DNA of 10,777 bases, taken from contig SFMI01000070.1 of assembly GCA_004554425.1 (NCBI GenBank), positions 1-10,777 on the forward strand, read 5' to 3'. The notes beneath the pieces are model-generated. The model was not told where the DNA came from and searched no databases. It saw only the letters and a list, made by a program, of their open reading frames with translations. The stretch is from Candidatus Saccharimonadota bacterium. Its GTDB lineage: Bacteria; Eremiobacterota; Xenobia; Xenobiales; Xenobiaceae. Positions 7,294-10,777 of this stretch are shown here, piece after piece; positions within the stretch are counted from its first letter, which is position 1, and the number at the start of each line of letters is the position of its first letter. The position numbers were made by a program, and so were the translations under genes.

Positions 7294-7564
7294 ATTGTGA
7301 GACTCTCCTTTGATTCTTCTTTATACATTAAACAACTAATCAATAACTACTAATGGCTGGCAAAACAGCAGACCACGACCAAGAGTCTTTCTTAAACGCT
7401 GTTTCAATTAGTGCGGACAGTTTCCGGACGCCGACTGACAACAGCGATACAAAAATACTTAATCCTTAGCCCCAATGTTTTCATTCATTAAAAGAATAAC
7501 CCTGCCTAAACAACAAAGTAATAAGAGCAGAAAGCTACTTTTTATTTCTAGCTTAGAATCAAGC
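7294..7564 (-). promoter_or_regulatory. pnp leader / rpsO-pnp intergenic region with alternative stems
   Basis: These 271 bases, from the rpsO terminator to the pnp start, hold no credible gene. They contain three segments that can pair two ways: CGCTGTT (7446-7440), AAACAGCG (7404-7397) and GCTGTTT (7369-7363), written as on the - strand. The middle segment pairs perfectly over 7 bases with either neighbour. A TATAAA at 7325-7320 could be a -10 box but has no good -35 at the right spacing, and no other strong promoter was found. The pnp ribosome binding site, AAGGAG, is at 7305-7310. In E. coli the pnp leader hairpin is the target of RNase III/PNPase autoregulation; an equivalent role here is inference. 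Confidence 0.45.
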
Positions 7565-7620
7565 AAAAAAAACAGCCCCTTCCAAAAGTATCTCTACTGA
7601 AGAACTTCTGGAACAGGCTG
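7565..7620 (-). terminator. Rho-independent terminator of rpsO
   Basis: CAGCCTGTTCC (7620-7610) pairs with GGAAGGGGCTG (7583-7573), an 11-base stem with one G-U wobble and one mismatch, followed by eight T (7572-7565). The loop can form an extra AAGT/ACTT stem. It starts 34 bases after the rpsO stop. Read-through past this site would feed pnp. Confidence 0.88.
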
Positions 7621-7654
7621 CCTTCCTGCATTCAAAACAGATAGCGAAAGATGA

Positions 7655-7912
7655 CTAACGGCGTAAGCCTAAACGCTCGATCAAAGAACGATAGCGATTG
7701 ATGTCAACCTTCTTGAGGTAGCCGAGCAAGCGCTTGCGGCGACCTACCAACATGAGCAAACCACGACGAGTATGGTGATCCTTGGGGTGCATTTTGCAAT
7801 GCTCAGTGAGGTGGATAATACGGTTGGTGAAGAGAGCGATCTGAACTTCAGGGGAACCGGTATCGTACTCGTGAGTGCTGTACTTGGTTACAACTTCTTG
7901 CTTGTTTTCCAT
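7655..7912 (-). CDS. rpsO: Ribosomal protein S15
   Basis: 85 aa, close to the usual 88-89. S15 is a primary binder of 16S rRNA in the 30S central domain and contributes to an intersubunit bridge. The family core is clear: YDTGSPEVQIALFTNRI, LTEHCKMHPKDHHTRRGLL at about residues 37-55, RRKRLLGYLKK and the C-terminal LIERLGLRR. The start is the ATG at 7912, preceded by AGAGG. The frame stays open a further 67 codons upstream to 8113, but that stretch crosses a promoter and a terminator and is untranslated leader. It is followed by its own terminator and then pnp. Confidence 0.98.
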   Translation of the reverse strand: MENKQEVVTKYSTHEYDTGSPEVQIALFTNRIIHLTEHCKMHPKDHHTRRGLLMLVGRRKRLLGYLKKVDINRYRSLIERLGLRR

Positions 7913-8020
7913 GGTTAAAACTTTCCTCTGACACAGGCTAAAACAGTAGCCGCGTCTTCTTATAGTCGCTGTAATCTGAGCTAAAGGACGGAGGTTCGTC
8001 CTTAGGCTAAGACTAGAGCC
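7913..8020 (-). promoter_or_regulatory. Structured rpsO leader, candidate S15 autoregulatory element
   Basis: The roughly 108-base leader between the promoter and the rpsO ATG holds two hairpins. CTAAGGACG / CGTCCTTTAG (8005-7981) has a 6-base loop and one bulge. GGCTA / TAGCC (7951-7936) has a 6-base loop and lies just ahead of the ribosome binding site AGAGG (7929-7925). Ribosomal protein S15 autoregulates through leader structures in several bacterial groups. This element has not been matched to a known class, so a regulatory role is inference. Confidence 0.45.
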
Positions 8021-8027
8021 GGAGGGT

Positions 8028-8056
8028 ATTTTATCATATAAATCTGTACTTATCAA
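8028..8056 (-). promoter_or_regulatory. sigma70-type promoter of rpsO
   Basis: TTGATA (8056-8051) and TAAAAT (8033-8028) are separated by exactly 17 bases, with TGA directly before the -10, an extended -10 motif. It lies immediately downstream of the transporter terminator and about 115 bases before the rpsO ATG. It is the best promoter in the window. Confidence 0.85.
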
Positions 8057-8059
8057 CAC

Positions 8060-8101
8060 AAAAAAAGGGGCAAGCTCATCAAAATAAAACGAAACTTGCC
8101 C
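8060..8101 (-). terminator. Rho-independent terminator of the MFS transporter gene
   Basis: GGGCAAG (8101-8095) pairs perfectly with CTTGCCC (8074-8068) around a 20-base loop. A seven-T run (8066-8060) follows after one C. It lies 24 bases past the transporter stop codon and separates it from the rpsO promoter. Confidence 0.87.
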
Positions 8102-8125
8102 ATTAGTTAGCAATAAGTATCGTCC

Positions 8126-9574
8126 TTAGCCTTCTTTGGCTTCCTCTCTGTCTTCAGCTTCGAGTTTTTCCAAGTCGTTAGGCTTAGCACTCCAAGCAAA
8201 AATAAAAGGTAAAATAGACAAGAAAGCACAGGCCAAAAGCATTTGGAAAGCTACGTTCCAGCCGTAAGCATCCAAAATACGACCCATTCCCCAACCGGAG
8301 ACGATGCTACTTAAATAGCCGAAAAGTCCAGTCATACCGACAGCGGTAGCAGCAGCTTTCTTTGTGGCAAAATCGGTAGCCATAATAGCCACCAAAAGTT
8401 GCGGTCCATAGATAAAGAAGCCGGTAACAATAAACATAAGGCTATAAACCCATACAGAAGATCCTACCGGCAATTTCCAGAAGACGAAGATGCTAGCTAA
8501 AGAAGCAATAGTGTAGTAGGCACACACCGGAGCGCGTTTACCTTTGAAGAAGCGGTCGGTCATCCAGCCGGCCAGCAGAGAACCTGCAATACCAGCAATT
8601 TCAAAACAAGCCATAGTGATACCAGCGTGGCTTAAAGTTACACCGCGAGCATTCAGGTAAGAAGGGCCCCAAGTAACAAATCCGTAACGCAAAATATAGA
8701 TAAAGAAGTTGGCAAAACAGACAGCCCAAATGTATGGATTATTAAAAACATGACGGCAAAGGAAACGGAAAAACTCCTTACCGCTTTGCTTCTCCTCCGA
8801 AGCCTTAGCATTATCAACATTTTTGTCGGTATCAGCTTGGACTGCTTCGACTTTTTCTTGTGCTTCTACGGGGGCAAAAGGCTTTTCTTTGGTATACACT
8901 TCAGGATCAGGCAATCCCAAAGAAGCAGGGGTGTCGCGCATACGCTCCAGCAAGAAAAGTGAGGTGAGAGCGGCAATAGCGGCAGGGACACAGAAAACAT
9001 AACGCCAACCGAAATATTCTCCCAAATAGCCGCCCATAATCAATATTAAAGACAAGCCAATTTGGTGAGAGGTATTCCAAATGCTCCAATAAGTACCACG
9101 CTCTTTAGAAGAGAACCAATGGCAAATAACTCGCGAACAAGGCGGAGAGCCCATACCTTGGAACCAGCCATTTAAGACCCAAGCAGCCAATAATACGCCA
9201 ACAGCGCTGTTCATGCCGAACATAAAGTTGGCCAAGGCTGATAAGAGCAAGCCGACAGCCATAAAATATCTGGCATTGCATCGGTCCCCCAAAAAGCCGT
9301 TGACAAACTTGGAGACGCCGTAAACTACGTCAGAAACACTGACGATCATACCTATAGCAGCTTTGCTTATACCTAGGGAACTTTCAAGCAAAGGAATCGC
9401 TATAGAAATATTTTTACGTACAAAATAGAAAACGCCATAGCCGACAAAAGTCGAATACAACTGACGAAGGCGCCAATAGCCATATTGGCTGCGCATTTCT
9501 TCTTCATTTTTGTATTGAGGACCAATAGGCTCGGCAGGCTTAAAAATAGACAGAGCTTTGTTTAGTATAGACAT
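8126..9574 (-). CDS. MFS transporter of the organophosphate:phosphate antiporter family (GlpT/UhpT/UhpC-like)
   Basis: 482 aa, about 12 membrane helices in two halves joined by a charged, soluble loop at about 211-268. Family signs: YGYWRLRQLY near the N-terminus (31-40); YFVRKN with Arg53; NGWFQGMGSPPCSRV at 135-149 followed by ERGTYWSIWNTSHQIG at 158-173; and YILRYG with Arg296. Arg53 and Arg296 fall where GlpT has its two substrate-phosphate-binding arginines, which favours an organic-phosphate substrate exchanged for phosphate at the inner membrane. The exact substrate (hexose-6-phosphate, glycerol-3-phosphate or phosphoglycerate) cannot be decided. The N-terminal part looks closest to UhpC, a sensor in enterobacteria, but no two-component partner is visible, so a transporter role is more likely. 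It starts 90 bases after rodA with no terminator between, so the two may be co-transcribed. The ribosome binding site is weak (GCGGAAAG directly before the ATG). Confidence 0.87.
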   Translation of the reverse strand: MSILNKALSIFKPAEPIGPQYKNEEEMRSQYGYWRLRQLYSTFVGYGVFYFVRKNISIAIPLLESSLGISKAAIGMIVSVSDVVYGVSKFVNGFLGDRCNARYFMAVGLLLSALANFMFGMNSAVGVLLAAWVLNGWFQGMGSPPCSRVICHWFSSKERGTYWSIWNTSHQIGLSLILIMGGYLGEYFGWRYVFCVPAAIAALTSLFLLERMRDTPASLGLPDPEVYTKEKPFAPVEAQEKVEAVQADTDKNVDNAKASEEKQSGKEFFRFLCRHVFNNPYIWAVCFANFFIYILRYGFVTWGPSYLNARGVTLSHAGITMACFEIAGIAGSLLAGWMTDRFFKGKRAPVCAYYTIASLASIFVFWKLPVGSSVWVYSLMFIVTGFFIYGPQLLVAIMATDFATKKAAATAVGMTGLFGYLSSIVSGWGMGRILDAYGWNVAFQMLLACAFLSILPFIFAWSAKPNDLEKLEAEDREEAKEG

Positions 9575-9664
9575 CTTTCCGCTTCTTACGCTTTATTGAG
9601 AAATTCGGCAACGGATAATTTTATATTTTAGATCTTGGCTTCCCTGCACAAACAAGCGTTTATT

Positions 9665-10777
9665 TTAATCAGACGAACCATTTTGTCTGCTAAACTCTAA
9701 GGAGGGCATGCGACGGGCAATGTTATTGAGCAATCCCAAAGCAGCCATGTTTATTATCAATGAAGTTCCGCCATAACTAACTAATGGTAAAGGTATACCA
9801 ACAACGGGCAAAACACCACTGGTCATACCTATATTTCCCACAGCATGAACAAAAAATAGCGTACCTATTCCAAAAGCTAAGAAGCTGTCATAAGCACTTT
9901 CGGCTTGTCTGGCCAATTGCCAAGCCCGCATAATTAAGCAAGAGAGCAGCAATATCAAGCACAAAGCCCCTATAAATCCCATTTCTTCGCCTATAACCGT
10001 GAAAATAAAATCGGTATGGTGCTCAGGCACAAAATTTAAACGGTTTTGTGTACCTTCCATCCACCCTTTTCCCCACAAACCTCCGGAACCTATGGCTATT
10101 TTAGCTTGGATAATATTCCACCCATCCCCCATAGGATCTGCTTCAGGATTAAGAAAGACCATAATGCGTTTTCTTTGGTATTCATGCAAAACATGCGGAA
10201 TTATAGCCAATACAGAGCAAAACAGCCCTGCGAACCAGCGCCAATCATAACCAGCGACCCACATCATGGCACTACCTACGCCAGCAAAGACAATGGCTGT
10301 ACCAAGGTCAGGTTGGAGCATAATCAATAAAGTAGGAACGCCCAAAAGAAAATAGAGCCAACAAAAATAACGAAAAGTCAAGTTATTTTTTTTATAGCGT
10401 CCATCTTTATCTCCACTTAAATAGCGGCTCATACACAAAACCAGCAACAATTTGGCAATTTCAGAAGGCTGAAAGCGTCCAATTAAAGGTGCATCGATCC
10501 AACGTTTGGCTCCGTTTACAGTTACCCCACCAACTATTACAGAAAAAAGCAAAATCAAAATCGCTATATAAAGCCAATTTCCATTGCGAAAAAACACTTT
10601 TATATCCGTAAAAGTGAAAAATAAAAAGACACAAACACCAACAGCTAAGCTACTAAACTGGCGTACAAACTCAGAACTTATGCCACCATGAAATGTAGCA
10701 CTGGCAATATTACTCAATCCAAGAAAGATTAGGATTGAGGCACAAATTACCAAAGGCCAATCAAAATTGTACCAACT
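9665..10777 (-). CDS. rodA: RodA, SEDS peptidoglycan polymerase, 5' end cut by window edge
   Basis: 370 residues are visible and the frame is open through the right edge. The first visible residues, SWYNFDWPL, match the short cytoplasmic start of RodA, so only a few residues are missing; the TTG at 10753 is not the start. RodA polymerises glycan strands from lipid II in the elongasome, paired with PBP2. Seen (visible numbering): about 10 hydrophobic segments; GAKRWI at 89-94 and FQPSEIAK; QPDLGTAIV at 155-163; RIMVFLNPEADPMGDGW; FVPEHHTDFIF with Asp256, the position of the essential catalytic Asp of SEDS proteins; and the family signature GIPLPLVSYGGTS. Those motifs and the length (about 375 aa) favour RodA over FtsW. 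The stop is at 9665; no terminator follows before the transporter gene. Confidence 0.95.
   Translation of the reverse strand, partial: SWYNFDWPLVICASILIFLGLSNIASATFHGGISSEFVRQFSSLAVGVCVFLFFTFTDIKVFFRNGNWLYIAILILLFSVIVGGVTVNGAKRWIDAPLIGRFQPSEIAKLLLVLCMSRYLSGDKDGRYKKNNLTFRYFCWLYFLLGVPTLLIMLQPDLGTAIVFAGVGSAMMWVAGYDWRWFAGLFCSVLAIIPHVLHEYQRKRIMVFLNPEADPMGDGWNIIQAKIAIGSGGLWGKGWMEGTQNRLNFVPEHHTDFIFTVIGEEMGFIGALCLILLLSCLIMRAWQLARQAESAYDSFLAFGIGTLFFVHAVGNIGMTSGVLPVVGIPLPLVSYGGTSLIINMAALGLLNNIARRMPSLEFSRQNGSSD

Noticed and set aside
7913..8113. 67-codon N-terminal extension of rpsO in the same frame.
   Set aside because: It spans the rpsO promoter and the transporter terminator, and S15 proteins begin close to the MENKQ start.
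7997..8129. Direct repeat CGTCCTTAG at 7997-8005 and 8121-8129, possibly an attachment site or operator.
   Set aside because: Only nine bases long; one copy is explained by the rpsO leader hairpin and the other overlaps the transporter stop codon. No integrase or target-duplication pattern is present.

Overview
This is a bacterial chromosomal window of moderate GC, densely coding, with standard bacterial translation signals (GGAG-type ribosome binding sites, ATG starts) and ordinary rho-independent terminators. The genes are mostly housekeeping: rpsO-pnp, a DinG-type helicase, RodA and an organophosphate-antiporter-type MFS protein. RodA implies a walled, probably elongating cell. I cannot assign a phylum. 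The N-terminal half of the + strand methyltransferase resembles a family I associate with Firmicutes and Negativicutes, but that is weak evidence. There is no sign of a phage, transposon, CRISPR array, tRNA or rRNA.

Layout. Left edge (2-241, + strand): the end of a small open frame with a lipoprotein-like hydrophobic stretch ending in Cys, cut by the window edge. 350-1906 (+): a two-domain protein joining a class I SAM methyltransferase to an LCM/TcmP-type methyltransferase domain, closed by a strong terminator. Everything to the right is on the - strand. Read in transcription order from the right edge it is rodA (5' end cut off), an MFS transporter, a terminator, a clear sigma70-type promoter, rpsO, a terminator, a 270-base leader, pnp, a terminator, and a DinG-like Fe-S helicase that converges on the methyltransferase.

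How the genes fit together. rpsO followed by pnp is a very widespread bacterial arrangement. Here rpsO has its own promoter and a structured leader. pnp lies behind the rpsO terminator with a long leader that contains two mutually exclusive stems. RodA is the SEDS glycan polymerase of the elongasome, and its partner PBP2 would be expected just off the right edge. The MFS gene and the methyltransferase have no evident link to their neighbours.

Most unusual points. (1) PNPase carries a C-terminal tail of about 210 residues made of two different Arg/Glu-rich repeat arrays, with 9-nt and 39-nt DNA periods. (2) The DinG-like gene is disrupted just after helicase motif VI: the conserved C-terminal end of the family is still present but in another frame. 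(3) Two unrelated methyltransferase families are fused in one chain. (4) The pnp leader has a three-segment alternative-pairing arrangement. I see no convincing new multi-gene defence or biosynthetic system.
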